Notes: generated by a model from the sequence alone, not told the origin. DNA of 64,000 nt from Nocardioides marinus (GCF_013408145.1 NZ_JACBZI010000001.1:2742001-2806000), one strand, 5' to 3'; counted from the first letter of the stretch, positions 1-9,023 are shown. Translations and numbers: made by a program.

Positions 1-1366
1 CGTACCCGCAGCTGGGAGTGAGGACGAGGAGCACCAGGCAGGCCAGCGCCCACAGCCCCAGCAGCGCGACCTCGACCGGGACCGGGACGGTGTCGACCAC
101 ACCTGCACCACCACGGACCAGGGCGGCCACGCTGCGGGTGCTGGTCTCCACGGTGAGCACCACGAGGGTCGCGGCCAGCGGCGCGACGAGGGCCGCGGCT
201 CGGGCGACGAGCCGGGGCAACGTCCGCGCGGACGCGGCCAGGAGGAGCGAGGCGGCGACCGAGGCGACCGCCCAGCCCCACCCGGGCACGTCGAGCAGCA
301 CCGTGCCCGCCCCGAGCGAGGCCGCGAGGGCGGCCGGGAGCCGGGTGCCGGTCGTCCACAGGTCCGGCCTCGCGTTGCTGCGACCGAGCCGCTCGGCGAC
401 GTACGCCGGTGCGCCGGACAGCACCACCGCGAGCAGGACCAGCACCGCGCCCGAGACGTAGCGCTCCGGCCGCCCGAGGTCGAGGTCGTAGGCGGTGAGC
501 ACCAGCACCACGGCCCCGAGCACGCCCGACGAGACGGCGAGCAGCACCGCGACGCCGACCGGCTGCCGCCGGCGCCGCGTGTCCAGGACCGCGTGGAGCA
601 CGACCGCCAGGCCGCCCATCAGCGCCGCCACGGCGAGCAGGCCGACGCCGAGCACCAGGCCGCCGGGCTCGATGGAGACCAGCAGCGAGACAGCGGCCAC
701 CGCGACGGCCAGCACGGCGGCCGGGAGGTACGCCGACGTCCATCCTGTCGGTGACCACGACCGCCCCGTCAGGGCGTCGTAGCCGCACCAGAGGCCGGCG
801 AGCACGAGGGCGGCGACGGCGGCGTACCGCGTGCCGGTGAGGTCGGCGAGGCCCGCGACGTCGAGCGAGTAGGCCCCCTGGGCCATCAGCACGGAGACCC
901 CGACCGCGATGACGGCCGAGGTGTGGGCCGCGGCCCGCAGCCCCCGGGTCGAGGCGGCCCGCGACGCGAGCGCCGCCGTGACGGTGGCGCCGGTGAGGAG
1001 CACGGCCTGGCCGACGACCCCGATGAGCGTCCAGGCGACCAGCACGAAGACCGAGACCGCGGAGAGCAGCAGGAGCGCGCCGAAGCCGAGCAGCAGGCCC
1101 TGACCGGTGAGGGTCGCGGCACGCCGTTCCGGCTGTGCCGCACCGTGCGCGGCAGCGCTAGCCCCTACCGACCCGGCAGGCAGCGGGGCGCGCATCGACT
1201 CCAGGAGCCCGGCGGCCTCGGCGCGGAGGGCGGCGATCTGCTGGTCCACCTGCCACAGCCGCACCGCGTCGGGCCCGACGAGTCGGATGCCGCAGGCGGG
1301 GCAGGCGGCAGCACCGGGGGCGAACGGCGCCCGGCAGGCAGGGCACAGGACTTCGGAGGCGCTCAT
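1..1366 (-). CDS. Zinc-ribbon multi-pass membrane protein (3' end outside window)
   Basis: The frame is open from an ATG at 1366 to the left edge, so the C-terminus is missing and about 455 residues are visible. The N-terminus carries two CPxC knuckles (Cys8, Cys11, Cys22, Cys25), a rubredoxin-type zinc ribbon. A short helical stretch (residues about 35-55) and then a long series of hydrophobic Ala/Leu/Val-rich segments follow, probably ten or more membrane helices. This resembles the large actinobacterial membrane proteins annotated as SCO7613 C-terminal-domain proteins, whose function is unknown. No enzymatic motif is visible. It is the last gene of a minus-strand group with the acyltransferase and DUF6912-like genes, but a gap of about 80 bases separates it from them. 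Confidence 0.75.
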   Translation of the reverse strand, partial: MSASEVLCPACRAPFAPGAAACPACGIRLVGPDAVRLWQVDQQIAALRAEAAGLLESMRAPLPAGSVGASAAAHGAAQPERRAATLTGQGLLLGFGALLLLSAVSVFVLVAWTLIGVVGQAVLLTGATVTAALASRAASTRGLRAAAHTSAVIAVGVSVLMAQGAYSLDVAGLADLTGTRYAAVAALVLAGLWCGYDALTGRSWSPTGWTSAYLPAAVLAVAVAAVSLLVSIEPGGLVLGVGLLAVAALMGGLAVVLHAVLDTRRRRQPVGVAVLLAVSSGVLGAVVLVLTAYDLDLGRPERYVSGAVLVLLAVVLSGAPAYVAERLGRSNARPDLWTTGTRLPAALAASLGAGTVLLDVPGWGWAVASVAASLLLAASARTLPRLVARAAALVAPLAATLVVLTVETSTRSVAALVRGGAGVVDTVPVPVEVALLGLWALACLVLLVLTPSCGY

Positions 1367-1444
1367 GCCCGCATCGTCGCGCCCTCGGGGCGCGACCGGG
1401 TAGAGCACGAGTACTCATCCGGGCCGGCCGTCCGCCTCCGGCGC

Positions 1445-1771
1445 CTACTCGAGCAGGTGGGGGATCTCCTGCGTGGCGAACCACGCGAGCTCGTCGTCGG
1501 GGTCCGCGCCGTCCTGGGTGTCGACGTGGACGGAGGCGACGTCACGCAGCGGGGCCACCGCGCCCTCGTGGGGCACCTCCGCGACGACGACCACGCGGCG
1601 CCCGCCCCCGCTCATCTCGGCGGAGACCTCGGCGGCCTCGACCAGGGCGGCGTACTCGGCGTCCTCGGACTCGTCGACGGCGACGACCGCACCCGCGGTG
1701 GGCACCTCGCCCTCGGCATGGAAGCGCGCGAGCAGGTCGAAGGTCGCGGGCACGTAGGCGCGCACGGTCAT
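1445..1771 (-). CDS. Conserved hypothetical protein, DUF6912-like
   Basis: A 108-residue soluble protein that begins MTVRAYVPATFDLLARF and ends HLLE. This matches the small actinobacterial family DUF6912, of unknown function. It has no signal peptide and no membrane helix. The chosen ATG at 1771 overlaps the stop of the upstream acyltransferase gene as ATGA, which argues for translational coupling and against the longer upstream frame, an antisense-type extension of poor composition. The protein is acidic overall. Nothing here shows a catalytic site. Confidence 0.8.
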   Translation of the reverse strand: MTVRAYVPATFDLLARFHAEGEVPTAGAVVAVDESEDAEYAALVEAAEVSAEMSGGGRRVVVVAEVPHEGAVAPLRDVASVHVDTQDGADPDDELAWFATQEIPHLLE

Positions 1772-3318
1772 GAGGTCCTCCCGCCGGTGCCCTTGCCGGC
1801 GCCCGAGCCGGTCCTGGCGCCGGTCGTCGAGCCGTTCTTCGAGCCGGACGAGGTGGTCTTCTTGGTGGTCCGGGGCTTGGCCCGGGCAGATCCGCCCTTG
1901 CGGCCCCGGGGCACGCGGGGGCGCGAGCCGGACACCGTGTCGAGCAGCTCGGCCAGCGCCTCGGAGAGGCACTGCCCCAGGACGTCGACGTCGGGCACGG
2001 CGTCACGGTCGGCGGTGATGGCGTACGCCACGCCACCGTCGTACGACGTCACCCCGATCGCCAGGAGGTGGTGGGGCGGCAGCGGGGGGACCGGGAAGGT
2101 CGCCTCCATCCGGGCGCCCGCGGCGTAGAGCGGCGACTGCGGCCCGGGGACGTTGGTGACGCTGAGCTGCATGCCCCGTCCCACCTCGGCCGCGGCGACC
2201 CGTGAGCCGATGGCGTGGAAGGTGGCCGGCGCGAAGCCGGCGATGCCGGCGAGCCGGTTGGCGGCGACGCCGCGGCCGGTCTCCTTGTGCACCTTGAAGG
2301 AGTAGGAGACCTGGTGCAGCCGCACGACCGGGCTGGGCTCGCCGATGGGCAGGTCCACGAAGTGCGGCGCGATCTGGCTGCCGAGCGAGGTGGCCTCGAG
2401 CTCGGAGTCGATCACCGAGACCGGCACCACCGCACGCACCCGGCGCAGGCCGCCCAGCGACTCGTGCCGGGTCATCAGCCACCCGCGCAGCCCGCCGGCG
2501 ACGGTCGCGAGGATGACGTCGTTGACGGTGCCACCGTGGACGTCGCGGATCGCCCGGTGGTCGGCGAGGTCGGTGTGCACGGAGACCACGCGTCGCTGCT
2601 GGCCGTGGGTGCCGACCAGCGGTCCCTCGTGGGCGGCACGCCGGCCGGTGACTCCCCCGAGGACCCGACCGGTGGTCTCGGCCGCGGCGTCGGCGGTGCG
2701 CAGGAGCGAGGCCGCGCGGGCCCGCACGGAGTCGGAGGCGACCTGGCGCGAGCGCAGGGTGTCGCGCACCGCGCCGACCGCGAGCCCACCGGGCGACGGC
2801 GCCCGCCGGGGGGCCCACTGGTCGCCGCCGAGGCTCTTGACCTCGGGGCTCTTGTCGAGCAGGACCTGACCCAGGTCGACGGTGCTCACCCCGTCCACCA
2901 GTGCCTGGTGGGACTTGGAGAGCAGCGCGACGCGACCCTCGGCGAGCCCCTCGACGAAGTAGACCTCCCACAGCGGCTTGGAGCGGTCCAGCGGCCGCGA
3001 CACGATGCGCGCGACCAGCTCGCGCAGCTGGTCGAGGCTGCCCGGGCGGGGCAGTGCCGAGCGGCGTACGTGGTAGCCGAGGTCGAAGTGCGGGTCGTCG
3101 ATCCACACCGGGTTGGCCAGCCGGCCGGGAACCTGCTGGATCCGCTGCCGGTAGCGGGGCACGAAGGAGATCCGGTCGCCGATCAGCTCGACCAGCTTGT
3201 CGTAGTCGAAGCCCGAGTCGCCCGGGTCGAAGATCTCGACCGTGGCGTTGTGCATGGGCGTCGAGGGCGTCTCCTCGGCCAGGAAGGCGAGGTCCTTCGG
3301 CCGGAGCCGCTCGCTCAT
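1768..3318 (-). CDS. Wax ester synthase/diacylglycerol acyltransferase (WS/DGAT) family protein
   Basis: A protein of 516 residues that begins MSERLRPKDLAFLAEE and contains the family landmarks PLWEVYFVEGL and, at residues 136-143, SHQALVDG. In this family the active-site motif is HHxxxDG; here the first His is Ser while the second His and DG remain. Known members join fatty acyl-CoA to long alcohols or diacylglycerol for storage lipid. The last 50 or so residues are a basic Lys/Arg/Ser/Thr/Gly-rich tail, not part of the acyltransferase fold. The start at 3318 is preferred because an AAAGGGA ribosome binding site lies 4 bases before it; a longer frame from 3351 has none. The gene is coupled to the DUF6912-like gene. 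Activity on wax or triglyceride is inferred only from family. Confidence 0.88.
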   Translation of the reverse strand: MSERLRPKDLAFLAEETPSTPMHNATVEIFDPGDSGFDYDKLVELIGDRISFVPRYRQRIQQVPGRLANPVWIDDPHFDLGYHVRRSALPRPGSLDQLRELVARIVSRPLDRSKPLWEVYFVEGLAEGRVALLSKSHQALVDGVSTVDLGQVLLDKSPEVKSLGGDQWAPRRAPSPGGLAVGAVRDTLRSRQVASDSVRARAASLLRTADAAAETTGRVLGGVTGRRAAHEGPLVGTHGQQRRVVSVHTDLADHRAIRDVHGGTVNDVILATVAGGLRGWLMTRHESLGGLRRVRAVVPVSVIDSELEATSLGSQIAPHFVDLPIGEPSPVVRLHQVSYSFKVHKETGRGVAANRLAGIAGFAPATFHAIGSRVAAAEVGRGMQLSVTNVPGPQSPLYAAGARMEATFPVPPLPPHHLLAIGVTSYDGGVAYAITADRDAVPDVDVLGQCLSEALAELLDTVSGSRPRVPRGRKGGSARAKPRTTKKTTSSGSKNGSTTGARTGSGAGKGTGGRTS

Positions 3319-3388
3319 CGCGTCCCTTTCGTCGTCGGGCCCGCTCCCCATCGCGGGACCCCTTGGTGCTCATGCGATTCTGTCAGAC

Positions 3389-3757
3389 ATGTCGCGACTG
3401 ACCTCCCGCGTCCTGTCCCTCGGTGTGGCCCTCGTGCTGCCGCTCTCCCTGGCCGCCTGCGGCGGGGACGAGGCGCCGGATGCCGGCACCGACGAGCCGA
3501 TGGTCATCGAGGTGACCTTCGCCGACGGCGACGTCGACCCGAAGGGTGACCGGATCCAGGTGGGCGTCGGCCAGGAGATCGTCTTCGACATCACCGCCGA
3601 CGAGGCCGGCGAGCTGCACGCGCACACCACCGAGGAGCTCACGCTGGCCTACCCGGCCGGGGAGTCGGAGCAGACGATGGTCGTCGAGCAGCCGGGCGTC
3701 GTCGACGTCGAGTCGCACGACCTCGACCAGATCGTCGTCCAGCTGCAGGTCTCCTGA
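3389..3757 (+). CDS. Cupredoxin-like lipoprotein
   Basis: A 122-residue secreted lipoprotein. Residues 1-24 form a lipoprotein signal peptide that ends in the lipobox LAAC (Cys24). The mature part is short, acidic and beta-strand rich, with VIEVTFADGDVDPKG, VGQEIVFDITADEAGELHAH and a His-containing segment. This is the layout of cupredoxin-fold proteins, but a complete Cys-His-Met copper site is not evident, so copper binding is uncertain. It is followed after only 2 bases by the membrane protein gene at 3760, so the two are probably co-expressed and may act together at the membrane. Confidence 0.75.
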   Translation: MSRLTSRVLSLGVALVLPLSLAACGGDEAPDAGTDEPMVIEVTFADGDVDPKGDRIQVGVGQEIVFDITADEAGELHAHTTEELTLAYPAGESEQTMVVEQPGVVDVESHDLDQIVVQLQVS

Positions 3758-3759
3758 CC

Positions 3760-5124
3760 GTGCCGACCACGTTGCTGCCCGGCCTGCTGCCGGGTCCGCT
3801 GCCGATGCACGGCATCGGCGGCGCCAAGGACCTGCCGATCTCCCCGGAGCTGGCCATCTCCGGCGCCGTCGCGGCGCTGACGATCTCCTTCATCGTCCTG
3901 GCGCTGGCCTGGCGCACCCCGCGCTACGACGCGGCCACCGACGGCCGGCCGGCGCCTGCCGCGCTGAGCACGCTGGTCACCTCGGCCGGCTGGTCGGTCG
4001 CCATGCGGGTGCTCGGCCTGGTGGTCTTCGGGTACGCCGCCTTCGCCGCCGTGCTCGGCGAGGACCTGCTGACCAACCCGTTCTTCGGGATGTTCTACGT
4101 CTGGCTCTGGGTCGGCCTGGTGTTCTTCTCCGCCGTGCTCGGTCCGGTCTGGAAGGCGATCAGCCCGGCCCGGACCATCAACCTGGCGTTCGCGAGGATC
4201 TCCGGCTCCGACCCCGACGAGGGGTTGTTCCGCTACCCCGCCTGGCTCGGTCACTGGCCGGCCGCGTTGGGGCTCTACGCGTTCGTGTGGCTGGAGCTGG
4301 TCTACCCCTACTCCACCGAGCTCGGCCCGGTACGCCTCTGGTGCGCGGCGTACGTCGCGGTCATGCTGCTCGGCGGGGCGCTGTTCGGCAACGACTTCTA
4401 CGAGAACGCCGACCCGTTCGAGGTCTACTCCACGCTGATCGGCAAGCTGTCCCCCTGGACCGTGCGCGAGGGCCGGCTGCTGGTCATCTCTCCGCTGGCC
4501 AACCTCAACACCGTCGTGCCGCGTGCCGGGCTGGTCGGCGTCGTGGCGGTGCTGTTCGGTTCCACGGCCTTCGACTCCTTCAAGGACTCCGCGCCCTGGG
4601 TCCGCTTCGTGCAGACCAACTCCTTCATCGGCGAGCACGACCTGGGCCTGGTCGCCGACAACCTCGCGCTGGTGACCTTCTGCGTCGGCGTCGCGGTGAT
4701 CCTGTCGGTGGGCTCGATGCTCACCGGCGTGGCGCCGGGGCAGTCCAGGCTCGGCCTGCCGCGACAGTTCGCGCACTCGGTGGTGCCGATCATCCTCGGC
4801 TACATCGTGGCCCACTACCTGTCGTACTGGTTCGAGGTCGGCCAGGACACCCTGATCAAGGCCAGCGACCCGCTGACCACCGGGGCCGACTACCTCGGCA
4901 CCGGCGACTGGAGCGTCAACTACTGGCTGTCCTACCACCCGACGCTGCTGGCCAACATCAAGGTGCTGGCGGTCGTGCTGGGCCACGTGGTCGGTGTCGT
5001 CGCCGCCCACGACCGGGCGATCAGGCTCCTGCCGCCGCGCCACCACCTGACCGGACAGCTCGGCATGCTGGTGGCGATGGTCTTCTTCACCGCCGGCGGG
5101 TTGTACCTCCTGTTCGCCGCCTGA
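3760..5124 (+). CDS. Multi-pass membrane protein of unknown function
   Basis: A 454-residue protein with about ten hydrophobic segments, for example residues 33-50 and 78-100, and at the C-terminus GMLVAMVFFTAGGLYLLFAA. It begins at a GTG two bases after the lipoprotein stop. The soluble loops contain PVWKAISPARTINL and NDFYENADPFEVYSTLIGKL, typical of a conserved actinobacterial family without an assigned function. No ATP-binding or protease motif is seen. Partnership with the cupredoxin-like lipoprotein is suggested by the tight spacing. Its last 38 bases overlap the 3' end of the convergent ATPase gene. Confidence 0.75.
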   Translation: MPTTLLPGLLPGPLPMHGIGGAKDLPISPELAISGAVAALTISFIVLALAWRTPRYDAATDGRPAPAALSTLVTSAGWSVAMRVLGLVVFGYAAFAAVLGEDLLTNPFFGMFYVWLWVGLVFFSAVLGPVWKAISPARTINLAFARISGSDPDEGLFRYPAWLGHWPAALGLYAFVWLELVYPYSTELGPVRLWCAAYVAVMLLGGALFGNDFYENADPFEVYSTLIGKLSPWTVREGRLLVISPLANLNTVVPRAGLVGVVAVLFGSTAFDSFKDSAPWVRFVQTNSFIGEHDLGLVADNLALVTFCVGVAVILSVGSMLTGVAPGQSRLGLPRQFAHSVVPIILGYIVAHYLSYWFEVGQDTLIKASDPLTTGADYLGTGDWSVNYWLSYHPTLLANIKVLAVVLGHVVGVVAAHDRAIRLLPPRHHLTGQLGMLVAMVFFTAGGLYLLFAA

Positions 5125-6451
5125 GCGGCGTCCCCACCCGGGTCCGCCCGGCCGCACCGGCACGCCCTCCGCGACCGGCACGCCCGCCCCGCGCGGAGCG
5201 TCCGGCCCTGGCAGGCCGTGCGCTCCCGGGCACCGGACCCCACAGCGTGTCGGCCAGGCCGGCGACCGCGGCCGCCAGCGGCCCCTCGCCCAGCTCCACG
5301 ACCGAGCGCCCCGCGACCAGGGCCCGGTCGGTGGCCGCCCGGTCCTCGGGCAGGAAGCTCACCGAGGCCACGTCACCGAAGCCCCGCACCATCTGGTCGA
5401 CCTCGCCGCTGGACCAGCCCAGGCTCGGACGCATCCGGTTGACGACCACGTGCACCGGGCGGCCGCCGGTCTCCTCGGCGAGCTCGACCAGCCCACGGGC
5501 CAGGCGGGCCAGCCCCACCGGGTCGGCGGTGCCGACCACCAGCAGGTCGTCGGCCTCGGCGAGCGCGGCCAGCGTCGCCGTGTTGCGCCCCGGGCGACCG
5601 GCGAGGTCCACGGCCGCATCACGCTCCAGCGGGGCACCGGTGTCCACGACGACCTGTCCACGGGCCCGGGCCAGGTCGAGGACCTCCTCGACGACCCAGT
5701 CGCGCAGCTCGGGCCAGCGGTCGGCGCGCGGCAGGCCGGTCAGCACCTCGAGCCGCCCACCGAGCGAGCGCAGCACCGTGGCGAACCGCTCCTCCAGCAC
5801 GCCGCCCGTGGCGAGCCGTGCGGCGGCCAGCAGGCCCGAGACCTCGTCGAGGATCCCCAGCTGCTGGGCGACCGCCCCGCCCCAGGGGTCGGCGTCCACC
5901 AGCACCGTCTCGCGGCCACGGGCCGCCGACGTCGCCGCCAGCGCGGTCGCCACCGTGGTGCGCCCTGGGGCTCCGGCGGGACCCCACACCGCCAGCACCC
6001 CGCCCGGCTCGCGGGCGGCCGGGACGACTGCGGCCGGGTCGGCACCCGGCCCGCCCTCGGGATCACGGGCGACCGTCGACCCCGACAGCGCCTCCTCGGG
6101 CCTGAGCACCACCTCGCCGACCGAGGCGATGTCACTCTCGGGGACCAGCGTGCGGACGCCCACCCGGGACGCCCGCAGGCGGGCCTGCTCCCCGGTGGTC
6201 CCGGCGCCGACGACGCCGACCGGGCGCACCCCGTGGCGACGCAGCAGGTCCACGGCGGTCGCGTCGAGGCCGTGGGCCTCCAACCCGACCAGAGCCACCT
6301 CGGCCTGACCCGACGCGGCCGTGGCGAGCAGGTCGTCGACGTCGACGCAGCGCTTGAGCACCACCACACCGGGCCTGGCCGCGAGCGCGTCCAGGGCGCC
6401 GGCCTCCCACGCCGCTCCCCCGCCGGCGACGAGGACGACCGTCGAGCTCAT
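5087..6451 (-). CDS. CpaE/MinD-like P-loop ATPase
   Basis: A 454-residue protein. Residues 1-120 resemble a receiver-like N-terminal domain. A MinD/ParA-type ATPase domain follows from about residue 150, with a P-loop reading GPAGAPGRTT (157-166) and VLVDADPWGG. The P-loop has Arg where the usual Walker A Lys is expected, a variant I believe recurs in actinobacterial CpaE-like proteins. The last 40 residues are a low-complexity Arg/Gly/Ala tail. CpaE proteins help localise Flp/Tad pilus assembly; the adjacent SAF protein fits CpaB. No TadA, TadB or pilin gene is in the window, so a pilus role is inference. The start at 6451 lies where the stop of the SAF gene would be after a one-base correction. 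Confidence 0.8.
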   Translation of the reverse strand: MSSTVVLVAGGGAAWEAGALDALAARPGVVVLKRCVDVDDLLATAASGQAEVALVGLEAHGLDATAVDLLRRHGVRPVGVVGAGTTGEQARLRASRVGVRTLVPESDIASVGEVVLRPEEALSGSTVARDPEGGPGADPAAVVPAAREPGGVLAVWGPAGAPGRTTVATALAATSAARGRETVLVDADPWGGAVAQQLGILDEVSGLLAAARLATGGVLEERFATVLRSLGGRLEVLTGLPRADRWPELRDWVVEEVLDLARARGQVVVDTGAPLERDAAVDLAGRPGRNTATLAALAEADDLLVVGTADPVGLARLARGLVELAEETGGRPVHVVVNRMRPSLGWSSGEVDQMVRGFGDVASVSFLPEDRAATDRALVAGRSVVELGEGPLAAAVAGLADTLWGPVPGSARPARAGRSARGGRAGRGGRAGAAGRTRVGTPLRRRTGGTTRRR

Positions 6452-7139
6452 CCGCGGACCGCACGGAGACCAGCGGGTCGGTGAGGCTGCCGAGCAGCCC
6501 GTAGTAGCGGCCGGCGTCCTCCTCGGGAACGGCCAGGACCAGCCGACGCAGCCCGCTGGCGGCGTACCCGTCGTCGGCGGCCGCCGCGTCGACCACCACG
6601 ACGTCCTCCAGGACCGGCTCCCCGGAGTCGTGGCCCCGGTCGCCGCCACCGCGGGCCACCAGGTAGACGTTGACCCGGCTGCCGGCCGCCACCACCCCCG
6701 CCAGCTGCTCGGGCTCGACCGCGACCGCCAGCTGCAGCAGGTCGCTGTCGCCGCCGGTGCCGACCGCGGCGCCCGGCACCAGCTCCCCGGCCCCGACGGC
6801 CCGGCCGAGGACGGCCTGGGCCGGCAGCTCCGCGCTGGTGGGGAGGTACGCCGCGAGGTCGGCCTCGTCGGCGAAGCGGACCCGCACCGCGACCAGGTCG
6901 TCCGCGGCCAGCGGCGCACCGGCCGGCAGCTCCTCGGCGGCCGCCCAGACCGTGACGGTGTCGTCGGCCGCGCCGATCACCCTGGCGCCGATCAGCACGG
7001 AGCCCGCGACGACGACCACCCCCACCCACAGACGGGGGTCACGCCAGCCCGGCGTGCGGGTGCGCGTCGCCGGGGGCGCAGGGGATACGTGGGATGGAGG
7101 GGCTGGAGGGGCTGGAGAGGTCCCGAGATCGATGGCCAC
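6132..7139 (-). CDS. SAF-domain (CpaB/RcpC-like) protein, probably frameshifted at its 3' end
   Basis: The real protein spans about 6448-7139. It has a proline-rich N-terminus, one membrane helix (WVGVVVVAGSVLIGARVIGA) and a SAF domain (AEELPAGAPLAADDLVAVRV), as in CpaB/RcpC pilus proteins. As read, the frame does not stop at the next gene but runs 320 bases through it, giving an Arg/Gly-rich tail of about 105 residues with no plausible fold. Adding one base near 6471 would end the protein as VSVAVRG, with its stop overlapping the next ATG as ATGA. The start is either the GTG at 7139, with GGGGAAGG 9 bases upstream, or the ATG at 7148, which abuts that site. The GTG is preferred. Confidence 0.72.
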   Translation of the reverse strand: MAIDLGTSPAPPAPPSHVSPAPPATRTRTPGWRDPRLWVGVVVVAGSVLIGARVIGAADDTVTVWAAAEELPAGAPLAADDLVAVRVRFADEADLAAYLPTSAELPAQAVLGRAVGAGELVPGAAVGTGGDSDLLQLAVAVEPEQLAGVVAAGSRVNVYLVARGGGDRGHDSGEPVLEDVVVVDAAAADDGYAASGLRRLVLAVPEEDAGRYYGLLGSLTDPLVSVRSADELDGRPRRRRGSGVGGRRPGRARGQARCGGAQALRRRRRPARHGRVGSGRGGSGRVGGPRPRRDRRGPAASPRGAPGRRRRRRDHRGAGPPAGVPGGRPHAGPRE

Positions 7140-7239
7140 GGGCGGCATCCTTCCCCGCCGTCGCGGTCTCCTCACCTGCTCCTCCACAGGCCCGCCGGGT
7201 CGCGCCCGCGGACCCGGCGGGAGATGACACCATGACCCC

Positions 7240-7473
7240 ATGTCCGCCACGCCCCGCTTCCTGACGCTCGCCGACGTGGCGGAGGTGCTCAACACCTCGA
7301 GCGCGCAGGTCTACGCGCTGGTGCGACGCGGTGAGCTGCCGGCGATCAAGATCGGTGGCCGCGGCCAGTGGCGGGTCGAGGCGCAGCGGCTCGAGGAGTT
7401 CATCGAGCAGATGTACGCCCAGACCAAGACGTTCGTCGACGAGCACCCCTACGAGGAGGCCGAGCGCGAGTAG
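7240..7473 (+). CDS. BldC-like helix-turn-helix DNA-binding protein
   Basis: A 77-residue protein that is essentially one MerR/excisionase-type winged helix: FLTLADVAEVLNTSSAQVYALVRRGELPAIKIGG, followed by a wing and the helix RLEEFIEQMYAQ. This is the size and pattern of BldC, a small developmental DNA-binding protein of actinobacteria, and of excisionase-family HTH proteins. No integrase or phage gene is nearby, so a chromosomal regulator is more likely than a phage excisionase. The gene lies alone, divergent from the SAF gene and convergent with htrA. Confidence 0.85.
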   Translation: MSATPRFLTLADVAEVLNTSSAQVYALVRRGELPAIKIGGRGQWRVEAQRLEEFIEQMYAQTKTFVDEHPYEEAERE

Positions 7474-7507
7474 CGCCCGGCCTCGCCGTCACGACCGCCG
7501 GGGACGC

Positions 7508-8917
7508 TCAGCCGACCTGGCCGCGCAGCTGGACCGAGATCCGGCGCTCCTCGCCACCGCGCCGGACGGTGAACTCCACCGTCTCGCCGGGCTGGTGGGT
7601 GCGGATGGAGACGATCAGCGCGATGCCGTCGGTGACGCGCACCCCGTCGACGGCGGTGACGACGTCGCCCTTCTCCAGGCCGCCCTCCTCGGCGGCACTG
7701 CCCGGCGTGATCTTCTGGATCTCGGCGCCGTCGCCGTTCTCGTTGCCGGTGCGGACCTCGGCGCCGATGATCGGGTACTGCGCCTCGCCGGTGCGCAGGA
7801 TCTGGTCGGCGGTGATGCGCACCTGCTCGACCGGGATCGCGAAGCCGACACCGATGTTGCCGGCCTCGGCGCCGAAGCCGCCGCCGGTGGTCGCGATGGC
7901 GGAGTTCACGCCCACGACCTCGCCGAGCAGGTTGACCAGCGGCCCGCCGGAGTTGCCGGGGTTGATCGCCGCGTCGGTCTGCACCGCGTTGATGTAGGAG
8001 GTGTCGGAGTCGGGGTCCCCGGTGGTCACGGGGCGCTGCAGCGCCGAGACGATGCCGGCGGTGACCGTCGAGGAGAGCCCCAGCGGGGAGCCGATCGCGA
8101 CCACGGTCTCGCCGACCCGCAGCCGGCTGGAGGCCCCCAGGGCGGTCGGCTCGAACTCGCCGGCCATGTCCTCCGACACCAGCACCGCGAGGTCGTAGAC
8201 CGCGGAGCGCCCCACGACGGTGGCGTCGTAGCGGTTGCCCTGCTGGTCGACCACCTGGATGCGGCCGTCGTCCTCGGCGGCCTCGGCCACCACATGGTTG
8301 TTGGTGACGACGTGGCCCTGGCGGTCGAGCACGAAGCCCGAGCCCGTGGCGCCCTGGTCGTCACCGCCGTACGCCGCGATGATCTGGACCGTGCTGGGCA
8401 GCAGCTCGGCCGCGACGTTGGCGATCGTGCCGTCCTCGGGGGCCAGCGGCGCCTCCGTGGCCGTGTCGACGCCGAAGAGCCCGTCGCGGACGGTGCCGGG
8501 GCGGTCGGCGGCGGTCTCGTCGACCAGCCGGAAACCAGCCGCGCCCACGACGCCGCCGACCACGCCGACGACGAGGGCCAGCATGGCCACCAGCGGCCAG
8601 ACCCAGCCCGCGACGCGCGCCGAGGGAGCCGCGTGGCGAGCGGTCAGCTGCTGCGGCACGGGGGCCGGCGCCGGTGCGGGGTAGCCCCAGGGACCGGGCG
8701 CCTGCGGCGGGACCGCGGGCTGCTCGCGGGTGACCTGGGTCCAGTCGCCGTGGGCGTCGGGCACCGGGTGGTACGACGCAGGGTCGGTCCCTCCGGCCGA
8801 CGAGGGCACCGTCGGGTGCTCGCGCGTCTCGGCCTCGGGCACCCCGGCGTCCTGGTCACTGCTGTGGTCGCCGCTGTGCTCGTGGTGCTCCGGCTGGTCC
8901 GGGTCGTGCTGGCTCAC
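7508..8917 (-). CDS. htrA: HtrA/DegP-type membrane-anchored serine protease with PDZ domain
   Basis: A 469-residue protein. Residues 1-100 form an acidic, proline-rich cytoplasmic region, followed by one membrane helix at about 106-127 and a trypsin-like protease domain with His208 (VVTNNHVV), Asp242 (YDLAVL) and Ser323 (NPGNSGGP). A PDZ domain occupies about residues 370-460 (EIQKITPGSAAEEGGLEKGDVV). The catalytic part therefore lies outside the membrane and acts in envelope protein quality control. It is downstream of sigE and the anti-sigma gene on the same strand, as in M. tuberculosis (sigE-rseA-htrA), where the genes respond to surface stress. About 100 bases separate it from the anti-sigma gene, so it may have its own promoter. 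Confidence 0.92.
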   Translation of the reverse strand: MSQHDPDQPEHHEHSGDHSSDQDAGVPEAETREHPTVPSSAGGTDPASYHPVPDAHGDWTQVTREQPAVPPQAPGPWGYPAPAPAPVPQQLTARHAAPSARVAGWVWPLVAMLALVVGVVGGVVGAAGFRLVDETAADRPGTVRDGLFGVDTATEAPLAPEDGTIANVAAELLPSTVQIIAAYGGDDQGATGSGFVLDRQGHVVTNNHVVAEAAEDDGRIQVVDQQGNRYDATVVGRSAVYDLAVLVSEDMAGEFEPTALGASSRLRVGETVVAIGSPLGLSSTVTAGIVSALQRPVTTGDPDSDTSYINAVQTDAAINPGNSGGPLVNLLGEVVGVNSAIATTGGGFGAEAGNIGVGFAIPVEQVRITADQILRTGEAQYPIIGAEVRTGNENGDGAEIQKITPGSAAEEGGLEKGDVVTAVDGVRVTDGIALIVSIRTHQPGETVEFTVRRGGEERRISVQLRGQVG

Positions 8918-9023
8918 CGGGCCATCATCCCCGACCGTCGGTAACCCGGTCGGGCTCGGGTCGCGGACGGGACCGCGCCGGGCTGGCCGACCGCCGCTGG
9001 AAGGGCCCGCGCGAGCGTCCGGC

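Noticed and set aside
7240-7473. Excisionase of a mobile element
   Set aside because: The HTH resembles excisionases, but there is no integrase, attachment repeat or phage gene; a BldC-type protein fits better.
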